Source: Gibbula magus (lineage: Eukaryota > Mollusca > Gastropoda > Trochida > Trochidae). Taken from it: a DNA stretch of 64,000 bases. Shown one piece after another: positions 12,461 to 24,335 of the stretch. The position numbers and the translations under genes are program-made. The stretch covers positions 39,836,358-39,900,357 of the forward strand of contig OW388300.1 of the NCBI GenBank assembly GCA_936450465.1. The letters are read 5' to 3'. Below the pieces are notes generated by a model. The model was not told where the DNA came from. It ran no database searches and saw only the letters and a list, made by a program, of their open reading frames with translations. Within the stretch, counting starts at the first letter, position 1. Each line of letters opens with the position of its first letter.

Positions 12461-14395
12461 TGCAAGCATTTTGTGATTCACATATCAAGATCTTGTACAT
12501 GCATTCTGTGTAATACTTCACAAATCAAGATCTTGTACATGCATTCTGTGTGATATTTCAGGTATCAAGATCTTTAACATGCATTCTGTGTGATACTTCA
12601 CAAATCAAGATCTTGTACATGCATTCTGTGTGATATTTCACGTATCAAGATCTGCTACATGCATTCTGTGTGATACTTCATGTATCAAGATCTTGTACAT
12701 TCACTCTGTGTGATACTTCACAAATCAAGATCTTGTACATGCATTCTGTGTGATACTTCACGTATCAAGATCTTGTACATGCACTCTATGTGATACTTCA
12801 CGTATCAAGATCTTGTACATGCATTCTGTGTGATACTTCATGTATCAAGATCTTGTACATGCATTCTGTGTGATACTTCACAAATCAAGATCTTGAACAT
12901 GCGTTCCATGTGATTCTTCATGTATCAAGATCTTGTGCATGCATTCTGTGTGATACTTCACATATCAAGATCTTGTACATGCACTCGTGTGATACTTCAT
13001 GTATCAAGATCTTGTATATGCGTTCCGTGTGATTCTTCATGTATCAAGATCTTGTACATGCATTCATTCTGTGTGATACCTCATGTATCAAGATCTTGTA
13101 CATGCATTCATTCTGTGTGATACCTCATGTATCAAGATCTTGTACATGCATTCTGTGTGATTCTTCATGTATCAAGATCTTGTACATGCATTCTGTGTGA
13201 TACTTCACAAATCAAGATCTTGAACATGCGTTCCGTGTGATTCTTCATGTATCAAGATCTTGTGCATGCATTCTGTGTGATACTTCACATATCAAGATCT
13301 TGTACATGCACTTGTGTGATACTTCATGTATCAAGATCTTGTATATGCGTTCCGTGTGATTCTTCATGTATCAAGATCTTGTACATGCATTCATTCTGTG
13401 TGATACCTCATGTATCAAGATCTTGTACATGCATTCTGTGTGATTCTTCATGTATCAAGATCTTGTACATGCATTCTGTGTGATACTTCACAAATCAAGA
13501 TCTTGTACATGCATTCTGTGTGATACTTCACGTATCAAGATTTTGTACATTCATTCTGTGTGATACCTCATGTATCAAGATCTTGTACATGCATTCATTC
13601 TGTATGATACCTCATGTATCAAGATCTTGTACATGCATTCTGTGTGATACTTCATGTATCAAGATCTTGTACATGCATTCTGTGTTATACTTCACGCATC
13701 AAGATCTTGTACATGCATTCTGTGTGATAGTTCATGTATCAAGATCTTGTACATGCATTCTGTGTTATACTTCACGTATCAATATCTTGTACACGCATTC
13801 TGTGTGATACTTCATGTATCAAGATCTTGTACATGCATTCCGTTTGATTCTTCACAAATCAAGATCTTGTACATGCATTCTGTGTGATACTTCATGTATC
13901 AAGATCTTGTACATGCAATCTGTGTGATACTTCATGTATCAAGATCTTGTACATGCGTTCCGTGTGATTCTTCATGTATCAACATCTTGTGCATGCATTC
14001 TGTGTGATTCTTCACAAATCAAGATCTTGTACATGCATTCTGTGTGATTCTTCACAAATCAAGATCTTGTACATGCGTTCTGTGTGATTCTTCACAAATC
14101 AAGATCTTGTACATGCATTCTGTGTGATTCTTCACAAATCAAGATCTTGTACATGCATTCTGTGTGATTCTTCACAAATCAAGATCTTGTACATGCGTTC
14201 TGTGTGATTCTTCACAAATCAAGATCTTGTACATGCATTCTGTGTGATTCTTCACAAATCAAGATCTTGTACATGCGTTCCGTGTGATTCTTCATGTATC
14301 AAGATCTTGTGCATGCCTTCAGTTTGATATTTCACATATAACATTCCTGTGCATACATTCCGTGTATTTCTTCACGTATCACGCTAATGTGCAAA
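12461..14395. repeat. 40-bp satellite, subfamily 2 (about 48 units)
   Basis: Head-to-tail 40-bp units built from 'atcaagatcttgtacatgca' plus 'ttctgtgtgatacttcacaa'. Each unit contains the 10-bp perfect palindrome CAAGATCTTG next to TGTACA and ATGCAT. Variants (cacaa, catgt, cacgt; gat-act or gat-tct) come in local blocks. Some units carry a 4-bp 'attc' insertion. A segment of about eight units is itself repeated with an offset of 327 bp (12901 and 13228). The 60-95 codon frames over it are repeat by-products, since 40 is not a multiple of three and stops recur. Confidence 0.96.
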
Positions 14396-14649
14396 GGGAG
14401 ATAAACCATGCCTCTACGTCCTGACCAGCTTATCACAAAATTTTTCCGTGTGGGGTAAACCGTAAATGTCTGCCATTAAGTATTTTTTTATTGTTTTATC
14501 ATTGACTGAGAAAGTTTAAGCACAGATCCGTGATAGACAGGAACATTAGGGATAGAATACTTTGATAAAACATGCAGGCCTTATGTTTACACACCAAACA
14601 AACAAACCTTGACTCTCATACTGTCAACAACATTAACAGTTTATCTTGC
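14396..14649. other. Non-genic spacer
   Basis: No feature seen between the satellite and the next repeat. Confidence 0.5.
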
Positions 14650-15070
14650 AAAACATTTCCCATTTTACTCATATTTCATAAAACAGCAATAACATTTAAC
14701 ATCTGCTGACACCATTAAAAGATGATCATTTATATATTTTGTTCTATCTGTCATCATAGCAGTTATTTAATTCTGAAAAACTGAGAATTTAAAAAAACAG
14801 CAATAACAATTATTGCAAACACCTTAAAAGATGATCATTTATATAGTTTTTTTATCTGTCATTGTAGCAGTTATATTATTTTGAAAAAATGAGGATCTTG
14901 AAATACTGAAATGCTGAAAGACCCTGTCCATTAAAGCCATAAACATCTCCCATTTCAATATTCCATAATTGCGGAACATAATTGATCCCGACATTTAAAT
15001 AGTATACATTTACCTAATTCTGCATCTGCAATCATAATAGTTAGGAAAATTGTTGTAAAAGGTTCTGTCC
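14650..15070. repeat. Degenerate tandem repeat, about 110-bp units
   Basis: 'aaaagatgatcatttatata' recurs at about 14717 and 14827, with 'acagcaataaca' and 'tctgtcat(c/t)(a/g)tagcagttat' at matching offsets. A third, more diverged copy reaches about 15050. Confidence 0.75.
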
Positions 15071-15303
15071 TTTAAAAATACAACTATCTTACAGTGTGCA
15101 ATTTATTTAGATATCTTTAAATATATGTTTGCTGAACTTACTTATGTCTGTCAATATGGCAATCATAACATGCAAAATATTAAAAATATTAAAATCAAGA
15201 GCGGAAATACAAAAAGTTGAAGTTGTTAAATTCAATTAACCTACTATTTGCACGACTGATGCATGAAATCGTCAAATTAGTTAAAAAAGATTAATTTTGA
15301 GAT

Positions 15304-15350
15304 GTAAGTAAGATAGTAAGATAGTAAGATAGTAAGATAGTAAGATAGTA
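15304..15350. repeat. 8-bp short tandem repeat (AGTAAGAT)n
   Basis: About five and a half perfect copies. Confidence 0.95.
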
Positions 15351-15964
15351 CAAGTTTTCCTCATTCCAAAGTTGGAAACTGTCACAGAAGGTTACTTTTT
15401 AAGAGAAATTCTAGATAATATATTAACTAAAGTTTACTAAGTACATCTACCTGACATAGAAAAACTCTAATCTGAGCAAAATTGGTAACAGTTAATTAAT
15501 GTCTTCCTCTAAATAAATTACAATCAATTTGTTTTTTACTCCAGAGTATTTTTTCACCTGGTGTAGCATCTCACATTGAAACAATTTGAACCAAAACTGG
15601 CACAGGTAATTCAGTGCCACTTAACATTCTAGAATGTTGTAACCAAACTGTCAAAGGAAATGGATGTTTTGTGTTATATACCTACTGTGAAATTGAATGC
15701 TTTAATCCCTTGTATTTATATACTTTCTCTTCTAACATTTTGGCAACCATGATGATGAATGTACGAAATTTTGGGTTAATGGATTTATTTCATGAAGATC
15801 ATATACAAAATGAAAACTACATGAAAACGCCTTGTAAATATGATTATGCTTACTGAATAAGAATGAATACAGCAAATATATGGTGAAATACGGCAATTTG
15901 CAGTTAAAACAAAAGCCATATATTTATTGAGTGAAAAAGTTATTCTACTCAGTCAAATAACGCT
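15351..15964. other. Non-genic stretch
   Basis: An 80-codon plus-strand frame at 15614-15856 has AT-rich codons and no recognisable features. Not called. Confidence 0.5.
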
Positions 15965-15971
15965 TTCAATC

Positions 15972-16030
15972 ATAAGATGACATCATAAAATGACATCATA
16001 AGATGACCACATCATAAGATGACCATAATA
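15972..16030. repeat. Short imperfect repeat around CATAAGATGAC
   Basis: Four to five variants of 'catcataagatgac' with irregular spacing. Confidence 0.8.
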
Positions 16031-16164
16031 AAGCAAAACGATCATGGATGCTCCCATCATAAAATTAACTTAATTTACGATCTATGCATGATTTTTTAAA
16101 TCTAATAAATGGAACATCTTTGAAACGTCAAGTGAAATACTCTTGTTAAACCCCAAATCACCTC

Positions 16165-16440
16165 ACCTGACCTCATTGTTAAAATAGTCATAAATGCCAT
16201 TGGCACGACTATCTTAGTGCCAAGAGAGCTAAAATAATCTTGGTCAAGACTTAGATTTTCAAAGCTCTCTCAGTGTTAAGATAGACATAAATATAACATT
16301 GGCTTAAGCCTATCATAGTACTAAGAGAGCTTCCCAAATTTTGGTCCGGACTGAGATTTTTTAAGCTTTCTTATTGTTAAAATAGACATAAATACCATTG
16401 GTTTGTGATTCTCTTTGCGCTAAAAGAACTTTCGAAATCT
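16165..16440. repeat. About 101-bp tandem array derived from a foldback element
   Basis: 'ttgttaaaatagacataaat' type words occur near 16173, 16274 and 16374. Each unit has a complementary partner such as 'atcttagtgccaagagagct' and 'aaagctctctcagtgttaag'. The words match the separate foldback element at 44943-45037. Confidence 0.7.
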
Positions 16441-16803
16441 AGACGAATATTTTCGAACAAAAGTTTCTGCAAGTATAGAAAAAAATAGATTTTCTTTCAT
16501 CTCTTGTTAGCAATTATTCATGACAATGATAGATGAAACTTCTTATATATTTTATTGAGGAATAAACAGAACCCCAAACAGACTGTTGCACCCTGGGGTA
16601 CTGAATTGAAGCAGTAAATGCTAAGTTAAAATGCTCAACTTTCTTTCAGATCTTATTATCTATTAATCAGAAGATGATGGATGATCCTTCGTAAACACTG
16701 TATGTGATAAAAAGCAGAACCTTCGAATTAAGTTTAAATTAATGGTCCATGGATTCATTTTAAACAAAAACTGCGTACTTTGTTGTCATGAAGGAATACT
16801 TAG

Positions 16804-16947
16804 AGAATAACCAACTCGGTACGAGTGATTACGGGAAATATCCACTCGTCTAAATAATGTTCAGCCACGAGCTTTAGCGAGTGGCTCTGAACATTATTTA
16901 GACAAGTAGATATTTCCCGTAATCACTCGTACCGAGTTGGTTATTCT
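16804..16947. mobile_element. 144-bp near-perfect inverted repeat (hairpin / foldback element)
   Basis: The left arm starts AGAATAACCAACTCGGTACG at 16804. The right arm ends with its exact complement at 16947. The arms are about 60 bp with only about two mismatches. The centre (about 16865-16887) can itself pair GCCAC with GTGGC. Transcribed on either strand it would fold into a long hairpin. No transposase or clear target duplication was found. Confidence 0.9.
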
Positions 16948-17160
16948 ATATATTACCCATTATGCAATTAAATTGACCAAATTACGCTTGGTTATTACAT
17001 TTTCATGTTGGGCGGCCGCTGTGAAGGACCCGTCGCCACAGTAACATTGTGACGTCATAAGATAATTCGTCGCGTCAGACCATTGTTTTATGGCGTCATA
17101 GTCATTCTTTCTCCGGGTAATCGACCAATCAACGTTGAGAATCACTTGAAAGCTCAATAG
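16948..17160. other. GC-richer flank of the hairpin
   Basis: Contains GCGGCCGC at about 17014, several CpG and 'gacgtca'-like words (17051-17056, CRE-like TGACGTCA). It may be the rest of the hairpin's parent transposon or a regulatory segment. Undecided. Confidence 0.35.
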
Positions 17161-18009
17161 AGAATGCTCAAGGGGTGTGTATATTGTGCCAGATATATTC
17201 TACTAAGTCACTTAAAATCCACATGTACTTAATTGAGTTCTCTTTTATTGAAATGTCTCTTTTGGAGACTTTGAAGCATAATGTCAGTAAGTAAAATACT
17301 TTTCAAATATAACCTATTGGGATGCAGTTGCATTCATGACAGACATGCCAAACTATTTAACAAAAAGGTTCTTAAATGTTAACACCAATCCAACAAAAGC
17401 CAAAGGCAAGAAAACACTAAATCACTTTTTACAAATTCGATTCTGATAACGATATGTTTACTTAAATTTAAAAACCACCAACACCCAAACAGAGTTTGCA
17501 CTGTGGAGCAGTAAATTGAAACAAGATCGAGTCTGTGAGAGTTGAACCGAAATGTCGGCCAATTCTTACTTCTTTTTTTTTAAACAAGATTCTGGCTAAT
17601 CTGCTACAAGACTGTAGATAACACTGCAAATTTATTTTAACCGAGACCGACCCTTCGGTGCTGTATGGTTAATCTATCAAATTGGTTGCCTAACTTGTGC
17701 ACTCTAATAAACCAAGCTAGTATTCAAAAAGGGGGAAGTCAAAAAGTTCTGTATGGAAACTTAATATGTAATGAAGTCAGATGAGTATCTACCTTTATAA
17801 TCAGTAAACTCTTTGTTGACTTCAATATCTCAATATCTTCTTTAATACATTTTAGATGTAGGTAAGATAAGGAAACTCAAAGGAGAGGGTAATCTAGGTT
17901 GGAGAATTTGTTCCTAATCCTTTTCTTTGTGAATAAAATATGTTTAAACATAAGATAAGAAGATTTACAACTTCTTCATTATAACAAGATCATAACACTG
18001 TTAGGTAAA
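17161..18009. other. Non-genic stretch with one isolated copy of the 148-bp repeat edge
   Basis: 'tattgtgccagatatattct' at about 17180 is repeated at about 18320, where the 148-bp array begins. The rest shows nothing coding. Confidence 0.6.
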
Positions 18010-18165
18010 AAATTGTAGGTGCCTCCACCGGGATTTGAGTGAGTGAGTTATTGCTTAACGCCGCTTCGGCAATATCGCAGCAATTAGGGTCGATCCACCG
18101 GGATTTGAACCAGGTCTTTGGAGTGAGAGGCCAGTAAGCTAACCACAACACCACTGTCATAATGG
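18010..18165 (-). mobile_element. tRNA-like SINE head interrupted by a second SINE tail
   Basis: With the insert removed, the minus strand reads as a tRNA-like sequence with an A-box-like GTGGTTAGCTTA and a B box GGTTCAAATCC. The insert lies at 18039-18093. Confidence 0.7.
18024..18108. mobile_element. 55-bp SINE-tail insertion with 15-bp target-site duplication
   Basis: TCCACCGGGATTTGA occurs at 18024-18038 and again, identically, at 18094-18108. The 55 bases between begin 'gtgagtgagttattgcttaa' and include CGCCGC and ATATCGCAGC, the tail shared with the 43-45 kb SINEs. The exact 15-bp duplication is the mark of LINE-driven retroposition of a severely 5'-truncated SINE. Confidence 0.85.
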
Positions 18166-18304
18166 CCATAATAATAACAATAGTGGGTATCTGTATATGG
18201 CACCATTTACCATCCACTGGTGATTGCTCAAGATGCAACATGAGAATAAAATATTTTCACAGAATACATATGACCCATCAAATTCCTAAAGAGGTAATAT
18301 ATGG

Positions 18305-19100
18305 CTAAAGGGGTGTACATATTGTGCCAGATATATTCTGCTAAGAATACAGGTGAAATTTGAAATGAGCTTTATATACAGTACTTGGACTTGAGTTGAT
18401 TACTTTGACAATAAATTGATTCCATGTACATGAACTTCAAATTTAGAAATTGGTAATACTCTGGGTTATAGGAGCCTACAGCTTCTGCCAGATATACTGT
18501 GAAAACTCTGAATGTTTCTGTATATCAGGCTTCTGTTGTTGCCCTGACTTCATCACTTTGGGCAAAATATTGCCTCCAAGTCTTTGAAACTTTAAATTTA
18601 GAGGTAATAAATGATGCTTGTTAACCTACTTATTCTGCCAGATATATTGCAGAATTATTTAATGTACATTTTGAGGTTTCGGTGGTAGCCCTGAGTTCAA
18701 CACTTTGGACAAAATATTGCCTCCAAGTATTTGAAACTTCAAATTTAGATATAGGTAATAAATGATTGTATCCTACATATTCTACCATATATAATGCAAA
18801 AATTCTTAATGTTCCCTTCAAGGATTCGATAATAGCCAGAGTTTATCACGTTGGGCAAAATATTGCTTCTACGTTTTTGAAACTTTCAATTTAGATATAG
18901 GTAATGCTTGTTACCTACATATTCTACCAGATATAATGCAAAAAAAATTAATTTTCCCTTCAAGGTTTCAATAATAGCCAGAGTTTATCACGTTGGGCAA
19001 AATATTGCTTCCACGTCTTTGAAACTTTCAGATTTAGAAACAGGCAATAAATACGCTAGTAGACAACGCATCCTGTCGGATATAGTGCGGAAATTCAAGT
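18305..19100. repeat. About 148-bp tandem array (4-5 copies)
   Basis: 'ttctgccagatata' marks units at about 18485, 18633, 18781, 18923 and 19072 (spacings 148, 148, 142, 149). The inner word 'gggcaaaatattgc(c/t)tcca' recurs with it. A more diverged copy begins about 18320. Confidence 0.9.
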
Positions 19101-20277
19101 AGCAGATCTTGTCATGTAAACATCATCATCATAAAGTTGCCTCTACTTAGATGGTTTTATGTAACTATAAAACCTTCATTATTATATTCTAAAATGTTGA
19201 TGAATATAAAGGTTATGTAAGTAAATTGATTTAACATAAGGCTCATTAGATTTGGAAAGGAAGTTTTACAATGAAATATATTTTTAAAATTCACTTACAA
19301 ATAGGACCTAATAGATTTGTCAGAAATCTCTAAAAAGCAAATGCACATATTGCTTGACACATGAAATAAATTCATGAAAACACTTAGAAGACTTTCTGAG
19401 TTCTGGTCAGTAAAGAAAGACTACAATCTTCTTGGGTTTATTTACAAACTGTTTCCATTCTTCTTCAAGAGGCATTTAGAAGTTGGTAATATGAAGAATT
19501 TACAAAAACTTCTTCATTGAAAAGATATGCGATGTTTCAGTGTAGATACTAACACCGTTCCTTTCTTAACAAAATAAATTTAAAAATTTGGAAATTCTTA
19601 TATGACAAAAGTTGAATAAAAATATATTGAATTTATCATATTTTCAGCGGTTTTAATACAGGATTTATCGGTTAAAATATTCTGGTTGTGATTTGAACAT
19701 GAAATCTACTCTTTTCTTTTCAATAAAACATTATCATACTATGATAATTTTGAAAATTTGAAAATATTGACATTAATCATACTTTCAAACATTAAATCAA
19801 ACATTTTTTTGAAAGTTAGATTGAAGCTTTAACTTGTAGTGTATATGAAAATTTTAATTTTATCTTAAAACTCAAAATTGAATTTCTGTGCATACAGGTG
19901 AAATGCGTCAGTTTGAAAAATGAAACGTCAAAGTCAACAAGTGGCAATTAAGCAAAACCACTAGCATCTGTGGTGGGTAATGAATAGTCAAGTCAAAACA
20001 GATGCAGTGGAAAACATCCAGGTTTAATCAGATGAGCGATGGCTGCCGTTAAAATTCTCTGCGCATCAGAAACTTCAAGTGGAGTTTTTACCTCAAAAGC
20101 CTCATTAAAAAGAATTTAATATTGGATGAGAGATGATGTCTTGTCAAATTTTAATTTAAAACAGATCAATGTAAATTTTTACCAAAAACTGTGGCACAAA
20201 TATTAGGGATTACATGTGGCTCTTGTGTGCAAAAGAATATTTCCTGTTGCACTTAACAGAGTAATAAGTTGCAGTTG
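19101..20277. other. AT-rich stretch with a less AT-rich block at 19900-20100
   Basis: No gene. The block 19890-20100 (including 'gatgagcgatggctgccg') is compositionally distinct and could be a conserved non-coding element, but this is only an impression. Confidence 0.4.
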
Positions 20278-21900
20278 GAACTTTCTAATAGGAGAATCTG
20301 GTCTAAGCAGAACTTTCTTACAGGAGAATCTGGTCTAAGCAGAACTTTCTAATAGGATAATCTGGTTTTACAGAACTTTCTAATAGGATAATCTGGTCTT
20401 ACAGAACTTTCTAATAGGATAATCTGGTCTTACAGAACTTTCTAATAGGATAATCTGGTCTTACAGAACTTTTTAATAGGATAATCTGGTCTTACATAAC
20501 TTTCTAATAGGATAAGCTGGTCTTAGCAGAACTTTCTAATAGGATAATCTGGTCTTAGCAGAACTTTTTAAAAGGATAATCTGGTCTTAGCAGAACTTTT
20601 TAAAAGGATAATCTGGTCTTAGCAGAACTTTTTAAAAGGATAATCTGGTCTTAGCAGAACTTTCTAATAGGATAAGCTGGTCTTACAGAACTTTCTAATA
20701 GGATAAGCTGGTCTTAGCAGAACTTTTTAAAAGGATAATCTGGTCTTAGCAGAACTTTCTAATAGGATAATCTGGTCTTAGCAGAACTTTCTAATAGGAT
20801 AAGCTGGTCTTAGCAGAACTTTTTAAAAGGATAATCTGGTCTTACAGAACTTTCTAATAGGATAAGCTGGTCTTAGCAGAACTTTTTAAAAGGATAATCT
20901 GGTCTTAGCAGAACTTTCTAAAAGGATAATCTGGTCTTAGCAGAACTTTCTAATAGGATAATCTGGTCTTAGCAGAACTTTTTAAAAGGATAATCTGGTC
21001 TTACAGAACTTTCTAATAGGATAAGCTGGTCTTAGCAGAACTTTCTAATAGGATAAGCTGGTCTTAGCAGAACTTTTTAAAAGGATAATCTGGTCTTAGC
21101 AGAACTTTCTAATAGGATAATCTGGTCTTACAGAACTTTCTAATAGGATAAGCTGGTCTTAGCAGAACTTTTTAAAAGGATAATCTGGTCTTAGCAGAAC
21201 TTTTTAAAAGGATAATCTGGTCTTAGCAGAACTTTCTAATAGGATAAGCTGGTCTTAGCAGAACTTTTTAAAAGGATAATCTGGTCTTAGCAGAACTTTT
21301 TAAAAGGATAATCTGGTCTTACAGAACTTTCTAATAGGATAAGCTGGTCTTAGCAGAACTTTTTAAAAGGATAATCTGGTCTTAGCAGAACTTTTTAAAA
21401 GGATAATCTGGTCTTACAGAACTTTCTAATAGGATAAGCTGGTCTTAGCAGAACTTTCTAATAGGATAATCTGGTCTTAGCAGAACTTTTTAAAAGGATA
21501 ATCTGGTCTTAGCAGAACTTTTTAAAAGGATAATCTGGTCTTACAGAACTTTCTAATAGGATAAGCTGGTCTTAGCAGAACTTTTTAAAAGGATAATCTG
21601 GTCTTAGCAGAACTTTTTAAAAGGATAATCTGGTCTTAGCAGAACTTTTTAATAGGATAATCTGGTCTTAGCAGAACTTTCTAATAGGATAAGCTGGTCT
21701 TAGCAGAACTTTTTAAAAGGATAATCTGGTCTTAGCAGAACTTTTTAAAAGGATAATCTGGTCTTAGCAGAACTTTTTAATAGGATAATCTGGTCTTAGC
21801 AGAACTTTTTAATAGGATAAGCTGGTCTTAGCAGAACTTTCTTACAGGAGAATCTGGTCTAAGCAGAACTTTCCAAAGGGAAAAGCTGGTTTTAGCTGAT
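20278..21900. repeat. 31/32-bp minisatellite, about 50 units
   Basis: Units read 'agaactttctaataggataa' plus 'tctggtcttagc'. Variants: 31 bp ending 'ttac'; 'tttttaaaagg' in place of 'tttctaatagg'; 'aagctgg' in place of 'aatctgg'. The first block (about 20341-20490) is mainly the 31-bp variant; the rest mixes variants in recurring orders. The two edges share a distinct variant (cttacaggagaatctggtct) at about 20319 and 21841. Confidence 0.96.
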
Positions 21901-22299
21901 CAAGGAGAGAATATCTGGTCCTCAGGAAAGGTTTGGCCAAATAAACCAGACTGACAACTGTTTTCTTTCCAAGGAATTGTCGGATGATTTTTAATGAAAT
22001 GCTCAGTAACATATTTCAACATTCCATTTATTCCTTTTATTTTAAAAGATATGAACAGAAAATATCCTTCATTCAAAAACTTTTACAAATTTTGAGGTCG
22101 AGCCATTTCCAGAATTTTGGTTGTGGAGCCTGGCAGACTGTACATGTTAACCATGTATATGTTTGGATGACAGCATCATCACTTCTAGCTATACTGTTAT
22201 TGTAAGGCATTCATTACAGGACTGTTTCTCCAACATGAACCTCCGACTGCTGGCAGTGATGAGAGGCTGCTGACACACGTGAAGCTAATCATGTTATTT

Positions 22300-22545
22300 G
22301 TTGAGAAAATTGAACAGGGCATCACATTGGGGTCAAACAGAGGGGTTACCTTTGCCAGTGGCTTTTCCATGTTTTGTTTGTAACATCAGGCTGGGGATAA
22401 TAAGCAGAGGTCATCTGTTTCTCTGCATGGAATCTATCTCTTATGCACTTTTAACCCTTAATTTGCTGCTTGAACAAGGTATTTCACTAGGGTCATCAAA
22501 GTGGTTACTTTTGCCAGACTGGCTCGTCCATGTTTATTTGTAACA
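22300..22545. repeat. About 161-bp duplication (1.5 copies)
   Basis: 'ttgaacagggcatcac' at 22309 is echoed by 'ttgaacaaggtatttc' at 22470. In both, 'ggttac(c/t)tttgccag' and 'ccatgtttt-tttgtaacatca' follow at equal offsets. Confidence 0.75.
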
Positions 22546-23979
22546 TCAAGGAATGTGGAGGTCCGATTTTTAAAACTCAGAGATAAAAACTGAATCAGTT
22601 GTACAAAATTATTATTTGAGACCAAGAGTTATATTTATATATATATAAAATATTTTGGGATTGGCCACTTGCTAAAAGGTTTTTCCTGAAATATTCAAGG
22701 ATCTGTAAGCAAAAGGTAATCTAATTCTTTGGATAAAGCTTTCAATGCATGATAATCAAATTAAAGTGATCAGGAAGATTACACAAAGAAGATCAGGCAC
22801 CAACTAAAGTTGTAGGTTTTAGACAGTATTTCCAGTTATATTCTCTGACTTTTACCAAATTTATTTTGAAACTGATCAGGATAAAACACAAACTTAGACC
22901 ACATTGAGTATCCATTTCTTGCTCTAAAAGCATGGTCTGAATAATTTCCCTTTTCCATGATATTTGTTTATATTAATTTATGTCCATGTAAACTTATAAA
23001 ACTATTGACTATTTTTCCAGATTATTTAATACACTTTCAAATGAAATATCTAGATGCAGTACGTGCATCAAAATATGCATTGGTTGGTAGAACATTTCCT
23101 GGTTATGGCTTAGACAATGTAGCGAGGGTCTCTATTGACATTCACTGGCAGACTTAGAATGAAGAGGGAGGGGTGATCAGACAATAAACAAGGCTTCTAT
23201 TCTCAGACGGAATTCTTACAAAAAATGGTAAAATAATATCACGAGGTATCAGCTCTTTGCAAAACATCTGGCTGTATATCTGCAAATAGCTGTCATGAAT
23301 CATGCGGAAGCCTGAATGCTATCTTCAACACCATATTCTCGATAAAATTAGCCATTAGCAATGGACTAAATGGATATTTTCTCATTAAGAGATGTCTACA
23401 CTCTAAGATAAGAAATTCTTCTTATCCTTGATCTAAATATTACCAGAAATATATTAGTTAAAGATGGTAAAAGAAATATTTTTTATAAATAAAAACATGC
23501 ATTTCAGAGTTATGCGAAACTTCCAGATAAGTAGGTCATGTATGGCAAAAAAGACCATTTGTTTGACAAGACTAAACAAGCACAGGCCATGGACTATCTG
23601 CCAAAAAGGCAATTTGTTCGTTAATACTAGGGAGGCATCATAAGTCAAACTTGATTGATAAAGGGAGACAGAGGTTGTGTTGGGTTACCCCCTACATTGT
23701 TTTGAGTACTTGCAGAAACGATTTGAGGGATAGCACAAGACCTTCAGTCCATGTAAAGAGAAATATGAAACCGGTTAGTTAACTAGAAATGAGCTGAAAA
23801 CTTAAAATAAATAGAAACCATATAGAAATAATTTGATGTAACAGGAATATTTTCAAGACAACTTTCAGTAAACTTCCTTTTTGTCATGAATGCAATTGTT
23901 CTGTACATGCAAAGAGAAATTAGAACCTTTGGGTTAACTAGAGACATCAATAACTTAAACAAGGAATAGTAGATGATTA
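22546..23979. other. AT-rich non-genic stretch
   Basis: A plausible acceptor (gactatttttccag) precedes 23022 on the plus strand, followed by an open stretch ending at 23157. The codons are AT-rich and there is no domain, so no exon is called. Confidence 0.45.
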
Positions 23980-24335
23980 TAGTTTATTGAAATGGTAGAG
24001 GAAAACACTAGATGGAAATGATAGATGGGAATGACAGATTGAAATGTTATATTAAAATGGTAGTTTGAAATAGCATGTGAAAATGGTATATTGAAATGGT
24101 ATACTGAAATGGTAGATGTAAAATAGTAGATGGAAATGACAGATGAAAATGATAAATGGAAATGACAGATGAAAATGGTCAATGGAAATGATAGATGAAA
24201 ATGATATATTGAAAAAGTATATTGAAATGGTAGATTGAAATGGTAAACAGTAATGGTAAAAGGAAATGGTAGATGAAAATGGCATGCTGAAATGCTAGAT
24301 TGAATTGGTAGATTGACTGGTAGAAGTAAATTTGC
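23980..24335. repeat. About 15-bp low-complexity repeat (tgaaatggtagat)n
   Basis: Dozens of degenerate 'gaaatggtaga' words. Because the spacing is mostly a multiple of three, the minus strand stays open for 130 codons (a monotonous Phe/His/Ile/Ser pattern), which is an artefact of the repeat. Confidence 0.9.

Noticed and set aside
12102..13887. Several overlapping 60-95 codon frames with repeated Cys/His/Ser/Ile motifs, looking like a repetitive cysteine-rich protein
   Set aside because: They are translations of the 40-bp satellite. The period is not a multiple of three, stops recur, and both strands are equally open.
22957..23157. Terminal exon after the acceptor near 23022
   Set aside because: Only the acceptor looks good. 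The open stretch has AT-rich codons and no similarity that I can see.
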